DNA from: Phormidium tenue FACHB-1052
Lineage (GTDB): Bacteria > Cyanobacteriota > Cyanobacteriia > Phormidesmidales > Phormidesmidaceae
DNA: 64,000 nt
NCBI RefSeq assembly: GCF_014696675.1
Contig: NZ_JACJQN010000002.1
Location: 186,001 to 250,000, forward strand
Direction of reading: 5' to 3'
Part shown: positions 27,809 through 36,146 of the stretch, one piece after another
Position numbering within the stretch: the stretch's first letter is position 1
How the letters are laid out: every line of letters starts with the position of its first letter
Notes under the pieces: model-generated
What the model was told of the DNA's origin: nothing
The model's database searches: none
What the model saw: the letters and a program-made list of their open reading frames with translations, nothing else
Made by a program: the position numbers and the translations under genes

Positions 27809-28206
27809 CGACCTCCAGAACCATAGAGGGTAGTAGGGCGCTTTCCAGGGCGATCGCTGCGCGAATCACCAGGCCTGTGCACTAACCACTGCTCCCCCAC
27901 CTGGCTAAGAGCTGCCATGATCGGCTGCACTTCATGTCCCTTAGGGGTAAGCGAATACTCAACCCGTGGAGGAACCTCAGGAAACACCGTACGTTTAACC
28001 AAGCCGTAGCCTTCTAGCTCGCGCAGCCGAGCAGTCAGGGTTTTAGTGCTAATGCCGGGCAGGGCCGACAAAAACTCATTAGTGCGGCGGTTGCCCTGAA
28101 ATAGCTCTCGTAAGATAAGAATGGCCCACTTGCCGCCAATGTATGACAACACCAGATGAACCGGACAATCGAGCTTCGTACCGTTGGATGTGTGAGGCAT
28201 AGGCAT
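27805..28206 (-). CDS. HxlR-family winged-helix regulator
   Basis: A 133-residue DNA-binding protein of the HxlR/DUF24 family. It has the family start CPVHLVLSYIGGKWAILILRELFQG (in pieces), the recognition helix ISTKTLTARLRELEGYGLVKR, and the wing FPEVPPRVEYSLTPKGHEV. One cysteine sits at the N-terminus, the position used for redox or aldehyde sensing in some members. ATG at 28206 is preferred; a GTG one codon upstream and another ATG two codons downstream are possible. Its target is unknown. Confidence 0.88.
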   Translation of the reverse strand: MPMPHTSNGTKLDCPVHLVLSYIGGKWAILILRELFQGNRRTNEFLSALPGISTKTLTARLRELEGYGLVKRTVFPEVPPRVEYSLTPKGHEVQPIMAALSQVGEQWLVHRPGDSRSDRPGKRPTTLYGSGGR

Positions 28207-28209
28207 CAC

Positions 28210-28583
28210 TCCGGTATGGGGGTGTCATTTTCCATTGTGAAGGATTATTCCGGGGATGTTGGTTACTTCGGTACTGGATGCCGAGAATTTAAGCTTCTTT
28301 TTAGATCTATCCCCAAGCTCTTTGGAATAGAGTCACGATAAGCAAACAGGTACTTGGGCTAAGGTGAGCTTGGCAGCACCCGGGCCAGTGGGGAAGTCAC
28401 CAAGCTCTTGATACAGCAGTAGTCTAAGGGGTTGGGGCTCTTGTCACGAGTGGGCTTGCCCGCCCAAATCAGTACTTAGGCAGTCGGCTTGCAAAAATCA
28501 GGAATGATAGGGTTAGTCGTATGCCGTGCTAGCCTAGGCTTTCTGCTTAATTTTTTGGTTTTTAACTCCTATCAGGTGTGGCC
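28210..28583. other. Divergent intergenic region, 374 bp
   Basis: Space between the HxlR gene (minus) and rlmB (plus). I see no RNA gene or terminator. An ORF starting at 28489 in another frame continues through the rlmB repeat region and is a shadow of it. Confidence 0.4.
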
Positions 28584-30161
28584 ATGTCGTCCCAAAAGCC
28601 TTTCCGCAACCCCAACCGTTCTTCTGGGTCGGAGCCTCGCCAAAATGCTGAGGGTTACCGAGGCGGCAAGCCTCGCCAGGGCGGTGAGGGCAAGCCCCGT
28701 TATGACAGCGATAAACCTCGCTACGACAGCGGTAAGCCCCGTTCTAAAGACGACAAACCCCGCTATGGTGAAGGCAAACCTCGCTACGAAGGCAGCAAGC
28801 CCCGCTACGGCGACGAGAAGCCCCGCTATGACGGCGGTAAACCTCGCTATAAAGACGACAAGCCACGTTACGAGGGCAGCAAACCCCGTCAAGGGGGCGA
28901 CAAGCCCCGCTATGGGGATGAAAAACCCCGCTATGCCGGTGACAAGCCTCGCTATGGCGACGACAAACCCCGCTATGACAGCGGTAAGCCCCGCTTTAAA
29001 GATGACAAGCCTCGCTACGAGGGTGGTAAGCCCCGTCAAGGGGATGAAAAACCCCGCTATGACAGTGGCAAGCCCCGCTTTAAAGACGACAAGCCTCGCT
29101 ACGGCGGCGACAAGCCTCGGTATGAAGGCGATAAACCCCGTTATGACGAAGGTAAGCCTCGCTTTAAAGACGACAAACCTCGCTACGAGGGTGGTAAGCC
29201 TCGGTATGAGAGCGGCAAGCCCCGCTATGACGAAGGTAAGTCTCGCTATAAGGGCGGCGATCGCGCTGCCGCTGCTCCACGTTCGTTTGGGGTCAGCAGC
29301 CAGGGGGCGGGGGATGGCGACGATGTGCAAGACGAAACCGATTTGATCTACGGGCGTCACGCCGTAGAAGCCGCTCTCCAGGCTCAGCGGCCCCTAAATC
29401 GCGTGTGGGTTAACGATCGCATTCGCTACGATCCCCGGTTTCTGCCGTTGATCGATGAGGCCAAGGCCAACGGCGCGGTAATTGATGAAGTAGATACTAT
29501 ACGGCTTAACCAAATCACTGCCGGAGCCAGCCACCAGGGGATCGCGGCCCAAGCCGCCGCCCACGCCTACCACGACCTTGATGAGATGATCGAAACCTCC
29601 TTGGGAGCGGCTAAGGTGCCGGTGATTATTGCCGCCGACAGCATTACTGATCCCCACAATTTGGGAGCGATTATTCGCACCGCCGAAGCCCTGGGTGCTC
29701 AAGGGATCGTGATCCCGCAGCGGCGAGCAGTAGGGGTGACATCAACCGTGGCAAAAGTGGCCGCTGGCGCTTTAGAAAGTCTGCCCGTAGCCCGGGTCGT
29801 TAACCTAAAGCGCGCCCTCGATACCCTTAAAGAAAAGGGATTTTGGATCTACGGGCTGTCCTCAGAAGCGAGTCAGCCGGCGCACCGCGCCACCTTCGAT
29901 CGCCCAACGGTGATTGTAGTCGGGTCTGAGGGCAGTGGCCTTAGCCTGACTGTGCAGCAGAGCTGCGACACGCTGATATCAATTCCGCTGCGGGGGACAG
30001 TTCCTAGCCTAAATGCATCGGTGGCTACAGGCATGGCTCTCTATGAGATCTATCGTCATCAATGGGTGGCCCAAGAACAAATTTCCTCTTTGCAAAATCA
30101 AAAGCAAGGCAGTATAACGAAAAATGGTGCGGTGTTGCCTAAGAATGGCCTAGAGCCGTAG
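28584..30161 (+). CDS. rlmB: 23S rRNA 2'-O-ribose methyltransferase (RlmB/TrmH family) with heptad-repeat N-terminus
   Basis: SPOUT-fold enzyme that methylates 23S rRNA (Gm2251 in E. coli), 525 residues from the ATG at 28584. The C-terminal 270 residues are a normal RlmB: a substrate-binding domain beginning LIYGRHAVEAALQAQ (about 255-330) and a SpoU methylase domain with motif 1 ADSITDPHNLGAIIRTAEA, motif 2 VVGSEGSGLS, and motif 3 IPLRGTVPSLNASVATGMALYEI. The N-terminal 225 residues are highly repetitive, basic and unstructured, with about 28 KPR heptads; such extensions occur in cyanobacterial RlmB proteins but vary in length. They may bind RNA (inference). The DUF1816 gene follows 45 bp later. 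Confidence 0.93.
   Translation: MSSQKPFRNPNRSSGSEPRQNAEGYRGGKPRQGGEGKPRYDSDKPRYDSGKPRSKDDKPRYGEGKPRYEGSKPRYGDEKPRYDGGKPRYKDDKPRYEGSKPRQGGDKPRYGDEKPRYAGDKPRYGDDKPRYDSGKPRFKDDKPRYEGGKPRQGDEKPRYDSGKPRFKDDKPRYGGDKPRYEGDKPRYDEGKPRFKDDKPRYEGGKPRYESGKPRYDEGKSRYKGGDRAAAAPRSFGVSSQGAGDGDDVQDETDLIYGRHAVEAALQAQRPLNRVWVNDRIRYDPRFLPLIDEAKANGAVIDEVDTIRLNQITAGASHQGIAAQAAAHAYHDLDEMIETSLGAAKVPVIIAADSITDPHNLGAIIRTAEALGAQGIVIPQRRAVGVTSTVAKVAAGALESLPVARVVNLKRALDTLKEKGFWIYGLSSEASQPAHRATFDRPTVIVVGSEGSGLSLTVQQSCDTLISIPLRGTVPSLNASVATGMALYEIYRHQWVAQEQISSLQNQKQGSITKNGAVLPKNGLEP
28668..29258 (+). repeat. Tandem 21-bp repeats encoding KPR heptads
   Basis: About 28 units of 21 bp encode the heptad K-P-R-(Y/F/Q/S)-x-x-x; the first unit has an extra residue and the last reads KSRYKGG. 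Higher-order blocks recur, such as KPRYDSG-KPRFKDD-KPRYEGG. The repeat keeps several other frames open, which creates long spurious ORFs on both strands. Confidence 0.95.
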
Positions 30162-30206
30162 CTATCCCTTGAGAAACATTTGAAACCAGGCAGATAGGCA
30201 GGATCT

Positions 30207-30500
30207 ATGAATAACCTTTTAGGTCGCTTTTTAAGCAGCATTTTAGGCCAGAGTAAAGCTTGGTGGGTTGAGATTAAGACCAGTCAGCCCGCCTGCACCT
30301 ACTACTTTGGCCCCTTTGATAGCGAGTCTGAGGCCCACAGCGCCAAGGGCGGTTACGTTGAAGATTTGGAGCAGGAAGGGGCGCAAAACATTCAGCTATC
30401 AGTTTCACTGTGCAGCCCCCCTAAGCAGCTCACCATCACCGATGAGTGGGATACCCCGACGGAAAAATTTTCGACCCCGGCCTTCAGTGGCCATCCCTAG
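30207..30500 (+). CDS. DUF1816 protein
   Basis: A 97-residue protein of the cyanobacterial DUF1816 family. The conserved part is WWVEIKTSQPACTYYFGPFDSESEAHSAKGGYVEDL in pieces (about 20-55), likely a small alpha-beta fold. The C-terminus is variable. Function unknown. It lies 45 bp after rlmB on the same strand and may be cotranscribed; a hairpin follows 72 bp after its stop. Confidence 0.8.
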   Translation: MNNLLGRFLSSILGQSKAWWVEIKTSQPACTYYFGPFDSESEAHSAKGGYVEDLEQEGAQNIQLSVSLCSPPKQLTITDEWDTPTEKFSTPAFSGHP

Positions 30501-30572
30501 GTAACTAAGGCGGTTGCTGATGAGTTTTGCTTTTGAGACATCTTGGTTAGAGACGCGTGCTCATCTCGCTAG

Positions 30573-30599
30573 GCTTGCCGTAGATTCGCCACGGCAAGC
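30573..30599. terminator. Bidirectional hairpin terminator
   Basis: GCTTGCCGT (30573-30581) and ACGGCAAGC (30591-30599) form a perfect 9-bp stem with a 9-nt loop between the convergent DUF1816 and hydrolase genes. There is no strong T-run on either side. Confidence 0.5.
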
Positions 30600-30633
30600 G
30601 ATTGCACCTGAGCGGGTTTATCTTGCCCGGCTG

Positions 30634-31458
30634 TCAGTTTGTTAGCGTTAGCTCGGCTCCATGCCGTTCTAGCCAGTTATCAATATCGGCCAGCAGCTGA
30701 TCTGGAATTTCCCAGGGCAGTAGGTGGGCCGTGTTGGGGTAACAGTGGCTCTCTGCCCTAGGAAGATGGTCAGCGGTTTCGAGACTGGCCTGGGCAGTAA
30801 TGTGGCAATCGTCTGCTCCACAGAGGACTAAGCAGGGAACGGCGATCGCCCCTAGGTCGGGTAGTCGGTTATAGCGGCGGGCCAATGCCCGGTTGAGGGC
30901 GCGGTTCGCCAGGGGCGAAGTGCCCAGGTAGGCCCAAAAACCTTCTTTGGCCAAACGGTGATAGGCGTGGGGGGTATGCTGCCGCAGCAGATAGCGGTAG
31001 AGCGATCGCGGCCCCAGCCCGTAGCGCACCAGTCCATTACCAGGAGCGATCACATTTAAGATTGATCCCAGCCCTGTGTTGACCAATTCTAGCCAGGTGG
31101 TGGGCGGGTGAGCACCTACAGGGCGGGCTGCGGTGGCAATAAGAATCAGCCCCGCCACCCGTTGGGGATAGCGCAGGGCCAGCTCCATCGCCAAAATCCC
31201 CCCCAGCGACCAGCCCAATACTAGGCAGCGATCAAGGCCCTGGGTATCGAGGAGTTCCACCAGGTCGGCGAGGCTGTCGGCGAGGTCAAAGGGCGATCGC
31301 GTTTGGCTAGCGCCGTAGCCCCGCAGGTCAGGGGCTATGGTTTGGTAGCGATCGCTCAGCCGTTCTGTAAACACCCCCATGGTTTTGGCCGACCCCGGGT
31401 GCCCATGCAGGCAAAGAATGGGAAAGCCCTGGCCCTGGATGGTGCAATGAAGTTTCAT
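30634..31458 (-). CDS. Alpha/beta-fold hydrolase
   Basis: A 274-residue alpha/beta hydrolase of the haloperoxidase/esterase type. The oxyanion motif is LHGHPGSAKT (about 17-26), the nucleophile elbow GWSLGG (serine near 85), the acid likely Asp in LVLCGADDCHI (about 214-222), and the histidine in NTAHLLPWE (about 247). A complete triad is therefore present. No signal peptide, so it is cytosolic. The substrate is unknown. The gene stands alone, with 99 bp between its start and the end of the proline-rich lipoprotein gene on the same strand. Confidence 0.88.
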   Translation of the reverse strand: MKLHCTIQGQGFPILCLHGHPGSAKTMGVFTERLSDRYQTIAPDLRGYGASQTRSPFDLADSLADLVELLDTQGLDRCLVLGWSLGGILAMELALRYPQRVAGLILIATAARPVGAHPPTTWLELVNTGLGSILNVIAPGNGLVRYGLGPRSLYRYLLRQHTPHAYHRLAKEGFWAYLGTSPLANRALNRALARRYNRLPDLGAIAVPCLVLCGADDCHITAQASLETADHLPRAESHCYPNTAHLLPWEIPDQLLADIDNWLERHGAELTLTN

Positions 31459-31557
31459 CGTGTGTGGCGATCCCCGCTGTAGCGCACCCGATTTACCATA
31501 GCTTGGCCGGGCGGGATGTTGCTAGACAACCTTGGGTTTGCGCTCAGCAAAACGGCT

Positions 31558-33156
31558 TTAGTCTGGGGTGGCGGGGGTGGTAGTCGGCTCCGGGGTGGAA
31601 GCGGGCAAGCCCATACAGAGTTCGGTAGCGTCGGTTTTGCTCAAAGCGCTCAGATTAGCTCCCAACTCAAGGCTGGGGGCATTCGGGCTAGAGGAGCTGA
31701 ATTTTGGCAGTGATGCTAACGAGCCTTGAGCTTCAAGTGCAGTGGGCAAGAGCTGACCACTAGGCGACAGGCAGTAGGCCATCGGCAACCCCTTGGCAGG
31801 AGTATCGGCGGTCGGGATCAGGTGAACCGTTTCGGAGCCAATCTGGCTTTGGTGATGTAGGACTGGTGCAGCGTCGTCCCTCAAGGCAGCAGTTTCAGGC
31901 TGGGCGTCCGGGTTGGGGAGCATGCCTGTCAGTTCAACGGGTGAAGGCGCGATCGCAGCTTCTTCCGCCAGCGTGACCCTTGGGGCAGAGCCAACATTAG
32001 CTGCCGATGGGGCCAGCTGGGGAGGAACGAGATTAGGCCGAGGGGTTGCCGCGTTGAGAGGCAGGCTCTCGGGAAGGGCTCCGGAAGGGATCGCTTCGCC
32101 AGTTGCCGCTACTGAGCGAACCGACTCCCACAGCACGGGTGCCTGACCAACGGGGTCAGGGTTTACCACCGCAGATCCCGCCTGACTCTGGTGGTCTGCG
32201 GCGCTTGTTTGACTAACTGAGCTTGGGGTAGGAGTCAGAGCTACGCTGCCACTAGACTGATGGGCGGTAGACTGGGCGGCTGGGGTAGGGGATGCTGCCC
32301 GTAGGTCGCTAACGGGTGCCGAGTTGCTGATGGCAGCGGCACTGGTCGGGCTGCTAGGCCCAGAGAGCGTTTCTGGGCGGACAGCAACCTGAGGAATTGG
32401 GGTTCCTCCAAGGGCAGGATCTGCTTGCTGAGCGGTTAGGGTTCCCCCATGGAGCCGGGCGCTAGAGGCTGTCTCTGCTTCGGCTTGGGCGATGGTCAAC
32501 ACAGGAGCCTGTTGTTGGGGTCGGGTGCTATAGCCCTGGTGTCCGAGCGGGGCTATGGGATAGGTGCGGGCGGCGCTGGCCGACTGTGCTGGGTTCAAAG
32601 CGGCGCTACTGAAGCCAGGAGTATTGACGGCGGAAGGGTTTGCCTCGGGGATAATGGGCGTAGGCCGGGAGGGCGTGGGCAGAGGGGCGATCCCCTGGGT
32701 GCTGAAGGTGTTGCCCTGGGTAACGTTAAAAGCTGGATTTTCCGGAATCTCTGTCTTGGGCTGAGAGAGATTTGGCCGAACCAGGGCTGCGGGCTGGGGA
32801 GCAGCCGTCACCGATGTCGATGGCGATAGCCGAGCCCCCTGTTGACTCCGCAGGCGCTGTAGCCGATCGCGCAGGACTGTCGCCTGGGGTATGGTCTGGC
32901 CATCGCTCCTGGCTGTGGTAGAAGCCCTGCCCACAGTCGGGTTGAGGCGATAGCCGCTTTGAATAACCTGCCGAGGGCGCACCTCGGGGCGGGCCATGGG
33001 GCTAGACGCCGTAGCGATGAGCCCTGGTTGAGTGTTAATTTCAGCGGCGTCCCCATCGGGGGGAGCCGTGCTCGGGTTAGGAGAGCTGGATTGTTCGGCG
33101 CTACAGGCGGCCAAAGCCAGTAGCCCGCTGCATGATGCTAGAGCCCAGACACGCAT
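31558..33156 (-). CDS. Proline/serine/alanine-rich lipoprotein, unknown function
   Basis: The 532-residue product begins with a lipoprotein signal: hydrophobic ALASCSGLLALAAC with the lipobox LAAC (cysteine near residue 18). The remainder is low-complexity, rich in P, S, A, T and Q, with no recognised domain; it includes many short PxP and SAA segments. A slightly more ordered C-terminal part (SSPMAYCLSPSGQLLP-like region, about 450-520) has two cysteines that may form a disulfide. It resembles extended cell-envelope spacer proteins of cyanobacteria. The gene is divergent from the DMT transporter gene. Confidence 0.65.
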   Translation of the reverse strand: MRVWALASCSGLLALAACSAEQSSSPNPSTAPPDGDAAEINTQPGLIATASSPMARPEVRPRQVIQSGYRLNPTVGRASTTARSDGQTIPQATVLRDRLQRLRSQQGARLSPSTSVTAAPQPAALVRPNLSQPKTEIPENPAFNVTQGNTFSTQGIAPLPTPSRPTPIIPEANPSAVNTPGFSSAALNPAQSASAARTYPIAPLGHQGYSTRPQQQAPVLTIAQAEAETASSARLHGGTLTAQQADPALGGTPIPQVAVRPETLSGPSSPTSAAAISNSAPVSDLRAASPTPAAQSTAHQSSGSVALTPTPSSVSQTSAADHQSQAGSAVVNPDPVGQAPVLWESVRSVAATGEAIPSGALPESLPLNAATPRPNLVPPQLAPSAANVGSAPRVTLAEEAAIAPSPVELTGMLPNPDAQPETAALRDDAAPVLHHQSQIGSETVHLIPTADTPAKGLPMAYCLSPSGQLLPTALEAQGSLASLPKFSSSSPNAPSLELGANLSALSKTDATELCMGLPASTPEPTTTPATPD

Positions 33157-33319
33157 AACTCAAATTTTCCTAGGATTGGTCAGTCTGTCTTGGTTCTCTC
33201 TACGGCGATCGCCCCTTCGATCAGCACATTCCTGGGGCAGAAGTGTAAAGATTCTGTTGCATTCCGCTATGGTGACATTACGCAAAATTTAAACGTTGTA
33301 AAGCAGGTTTTACCTAGTT

Positions 33320-34198
33320 ATGCGAGGTGAACTAGCGGCCCTGACGGCGGCCTTTCTGTGGGCGGTTGCCACGGTGGTGTTTGGGCGGCTGGGCAAGGCG
33401 CTGTCGCCGCTGGTGCTCAACTTGGCCAAGGGGGCGATCGCCCTGGTGCTGCTCTCCCTAACCCTGGTGCTCATAGGTCAGAGTGCGGCAGGCCTAGACC
33501 GCCAAGCCGTAAGCATCTTGGCCCTCAGCGGCGTAATTGGTATTGGTTTGGGCGATACAGCCTACTTTGCCGCCATTAACCACCTCGGCCCCCGACGGGC
33601 GCTGCTGCTCGAAACCCTAGCTCCGCCCCTGGCAGCCCTGCTGGCCCTGGTGTTTTTGCAGGAGACCCTCAGCGGTCGGGCCTGGCTGGGCATGGGCCTC
33701 ACCCTGGCCGGGGTGGTGTGGGTAATTGCTGAGCGAGTGCCGGGGGCCGCACCGGGCCGGGCTGACTACCGGGGCGTGCTGTATGGGGTGCTGGCGGCTC
33801 TGGGCCAGGCCACCGGGGCGGTGATGTCGCGGGCCGTGCTGGCCGACACCGAGATCGCCCCCATGTGGAGCTCGCTACTGCGGCTGGGGGGCGGCTTCGT
33901 TATCATTGTGGGAATTTTGCGCTGGCAGGGGCCAGTGGTGGGGCAGCTCAGACCCCTGCGATCGCCCAAATTGCTGGCCGGGGTAGCGCTGGCAGCGGGC
34001 TTCGGCACCTACCTAGCGATTTACCTTCAGCAGATGGCGCTGAAATATGCCGCTGCTGGTGTCGCCCAGGCGCTGACCTCTACCAGCCCGCTGTTTGTGC
34101 TGCCCTTGGCAGCGGCCCTGGGCGATCGCGTCAGCCTCCGAGCGATCGTAGGAGCAATCGTGGCCCTAGTCGGCATCGGCATTTTGGTGAACGGCTAG
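33320..34198 (+). CDS. EamA/DMT-family transporter
   Basis: A 292-residue inner-membrane protein with ten predicted helices in two EamA repeats (about 2-135 and 150-290). LAALTAAFLWAVATVVFGRLG opens repeat 1 and YRGVLYGVLAALGQATGAVMSR opens repeat 2; ALLETLAPPLAALLALVFLQETLSG and ALTSTSPLFVLPLAAALGDRVS close each. Family members export metabolites or amino acids; the substrate is unknown. It overlaps no neighbour and converges on the PPOX gene 7 bp away. Confidence 0.88.
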   Translation: MRGELAALTAAFLWAVATVVFGRLGKALSPLVLNLAKGAIALVLLSLTLVLIGQSAAGLDRQAVSILALSGVIGIGLGDTAYFAAINHLGPRRALLLETLAPPLAALLALVFLQETLSGRAWLGMGLTLAGVVWVIAERVPGAAPGRADYRGVLYGVLAALGQATGAVMSRAVLADTEIAPMWSSLLRLGGGFVIIVGILRWQGPVVGQLRPLRSPKLLAGVALAAGFGTYLAIYLQQMALKYAAAGVAQALTSTSPLFVLPLAAALGDRVSLRAIVGAIVALVGIGILVNG

Positions 34199-34205
34199 GC
34201 AGCAG

Positions 34206-34718
34206 TTAGGCCGAGGCATTATCGGGGCCAGTTTGAGGCGGGCCGACCAGCTGATTCAAGTTCTCAGAATCAACAGCGTAGGCCGCCCCAAACCCCATTA
34301 CAAACCGCCCGGCCTGGGGACTGAGGCAAAAAATTTGAAAGTCATCGAGCGATCGCAGCATGGGGATAATCTCGCCAAAGCGCTGCTCAAAGCGATCAGC
34401 CACCGCTTCCCAAGCGGCAGTACCTCGGGGCAGCAGACTGGCCTGGCAGTCATAGGCAATCCGCTGGCGGGCAAACACCTGGGGGGCAGCGGCCTCGTCT
34501 TCGATCAGCAGAACGCTGGCTAAACCACTACTTTGCAGGTTCGCCGTGTGGGCCGACAGCCCGCTGGTAAAGATATAGATCTGGTAGTCCGCATCGATGA
34601 CGTAGGGCGCATAGCTGGCGTGGGGTAGCCCAGCACCGTTGACGGTGCTCAGCATCAGGCTGTGTACCCGGTTGGGCAAGTCTTGGTAGGCCGCTAAAAC
34701 CGCTGCAAAACTAGGCAT
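34206..34718 (-). CDS. Pyridoxamine-phosphate-oxidase-like split-barrel protein (HugZ-related)
   Basis: A 170-residue flavin- or haem-binding split-barrel fold protein. The strands LMLSTVNGAGLPHASYAPYVID and YQIYIFTSGLSAHTANLQSS (about 22-65) and ASVLLIEDEAAAPQVFARQRIAYDCQ fit the PPOX/HugZ pattern. The C-terminal haem-ligand region of HugZ is not evident, so haem degradation should not be assumed. Near the end there is a short FVMGFGAAYAVD segment typical of the family. The gene is divergent from the SRPBCC gene. Confidence 0.8.
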   Translation of the reverse strand: MPSFAAVLAAYQDLPNRVHSLMLSTVNGAGLPHASYAPYVIDADYQIYIFTSGLSAHTANLQSSGLASVLLIEDEAAAPQVFARQRIAYDCQASLLPRGTAAWEAVADRFEQRFGEIIPMLRSLDDFQIFCLSPQAGRFVMGFGAAYAVDSENLNQLVGPPQTGPDNASA

Positions 34719-34814
34719 TGGCGAATGGCAGTAAGCTATAGAAACAACAGAGCAAGGCTATGCCGCCGCTGCGGCTTAGCGTTAGAGTAATTGAGGTTTG
34801 GCACTCTGGATATT

Positions 34815-35393
34815 ATGTCGCGTTTATCTCGTCAGGTTCAGCCCGCTGAGGCCTATCTGGGCAAACTAACCCCGGCTGATTGGGCGACCCTAGCCAAACG
34901 CGATGTGTTGGTAAAGGGCGGCAAGGGCCAGTACGGCATTATGGCGGCTACCCCGGTGTCCCACGCCATGGCCTGGGACGTGCTCACCGACTACGACAAC
35001 TTCTATCAGTTCTTGCCGACGGTGGTAAAAAGCCGCGTGGTCGAGATTGACGGCGATCGCACCGTGGTCGAGCAAATCGATCGCCGCCGCATTCTGCTCA
35101 CCACTATGGAATCGACGGTGCTGACCGAAAACCTAGAGCTGGACGGTCAGCAGATCAGCTTCCGGCTGCTCAAGGGCAACTTGGAATACATGTACGGCCA
35201 CTGGCGCATCGATACCGCCACCCTAGCGCCAGGCACCGAGCCAGTGCGCTTGCTCTCGCAGCAAGTGCGGGCCGAAGCCGATGTCGGCCCCTTTAAGTCA
35301 ATGTTTTATAACCTGTTTGAGGCTGGCTTAGTCGACACCATCAAGGCCCTGCGTGGCGAGATGGAACGCAGGGCAACTTCGCTTAATCTTTAG
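34815..35393 (+). CDS. SRPBCC-domain (cyclase/dehydrase-like) protein
   Basis: A 192-residue START-like helix-grip protein. From the ATG at 34815 it reads MSRLSRQVQPAEAYL; a TTG eight codons upstream is also open. The domain covers about 35-180: GIMAATPVSHAMAWDVLTDYDNFYQFLP in pieces, then alternating strands and a C-terminal helix FKSMFYNLFEAGLVDTIKALR that closes the cavity. Such proteins bind hydrophobic ligands, for example in polyketide cyclases and lipid transfer. The ligand is unknown. Confidence 0.82.
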   Translation: MSRLSRQVQPAEAYLGKLTPADWATLAKRDVLVKGGKGQYGIMAATPVSHAMAWDVLTDYDNFYQFLPTVVKSRVVEIDGDRTVVEQIDRRRILLTTMESTVLTENLELDGQQISFRLLKGNLEYMYGHWRIDTATLAPGTEPVRLLSQQVRAEADVGPFKSMFYNLFEAGLVDTIKALRGEMERRATSLNL

Positions 35394-35728
35394 GAAACAT
35401 AAAGTCTTAGGCATTTTTACGCAGATCAGAGCAAAAAGGTCGACGGGCAGTCGCAACTTGTTCGATACTTAAATCAATGATCCCCAACGCTTTGCTCTAT
35501 AAGCGTTAGGGTAGTTTTATCAGAACCTAGGCCAAACCCAAGGCCGATTTCTTACAGTTTGGAATGTTTATCCGGATGCCGATTGTTCCGGGAATTCCAC
35601 GAATTGATTGTAAGGAATTCATAAAGCCCCCTTAGATTGTGACCCTGGCTATGGGTACTCTCAAAGAAGGTGAAGGTGCTGCTGCCGGCTAATCGTTCTT
35701 CTGGTCGTTTGATTCTGGTCTTTGGGAC
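35394..35728. other. Intergenic region, 335 bp
   Basis: An AT-rich gap before the 108-residue ORF at 35729. The only feature noticed is a pair of GGAATTC hexamer-like repeats near 35590 and 35613. No RNA gene or terminator was recognised. Confidence 0.35.
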
Positions 35729-36055
35729 ATGCAAACTCCGCTTTCCACCAACCTCAGCCGCTATGCCCCCGACGTCGATCATCTGCTGTTCTACAAGATC
35801 GTGCCCGATGCCGACGGCATCCGGTTGCGCATTTGGGAAAGTGCCACTGACTTAGATCAGAGCCCCTCGCCCTACCTCTACATTCTCAATTTCCGGGTCA
35901 ACTCCATGGCGGAGGCCAAAAGGCGCTTAAAGGCTCACTTGGCGCTCAACGGGGGAACTCTATCCGTTGGTCAAGAGCTGCCTCAAAAAGGCAAAGTCAG
36001 GCTTTTGCCCCACCCCACTTGGGATGGCACCGAAGGCATGGAAGACAGCTACTAA
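35729..36055 (+). CDS. Conserved-looking hypothetical protein
   Basis: A 108-residue soluble protein with no family I recognise. The order VDHLLFYKIVPDADGIRLRIWES, SPYLYILNFRVNSMAEAKRRL and HLALNGGTLSVGQELPQKGKVRLLPHPTW (in pieces) suggests a small alpha-beta protein. Codon use is like its neighbours. No strong ribosome-binding site precedes the ATG, and it is monocistronic, so confidence is moderate. Confidence 0.55.
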   Translation: MQTPLSTNLSRYAPDVDHLLFYKIVPDADGIRLRIWESATDLDQSPSPYLYILNFRVNSMAEAKRRLKAHLALNGGTLSVGQELPQKGKVRLLPHPTWDGTEGMEDSY

Positions 36056-36146
36056 CGTACTTTGGCAGCTCAGGAGACGAATCTATCTTTGGTTATAGAT
36101 CACTGGGTCTATAGCTCTGAGCCGGTTAGCTGTTCCAGGCAACTGG

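Noticed and set aside
28668-29258. Possible CRISPR array
   Set aside because: The repeats are directly abutting 21-bp coding units with no unique spacers and lie in frame in rlmB; no cas genes are nearby.
28489-29346. A 285-residue plus-strand ORF and a 262-residue minus-strand ORF over the rlmB repeat
   Set aside because: Both are frames kept open by the 21-bp repeat. Their repeated low-complexity residues have no start signal or family, while the rlmB frame has a real domain.
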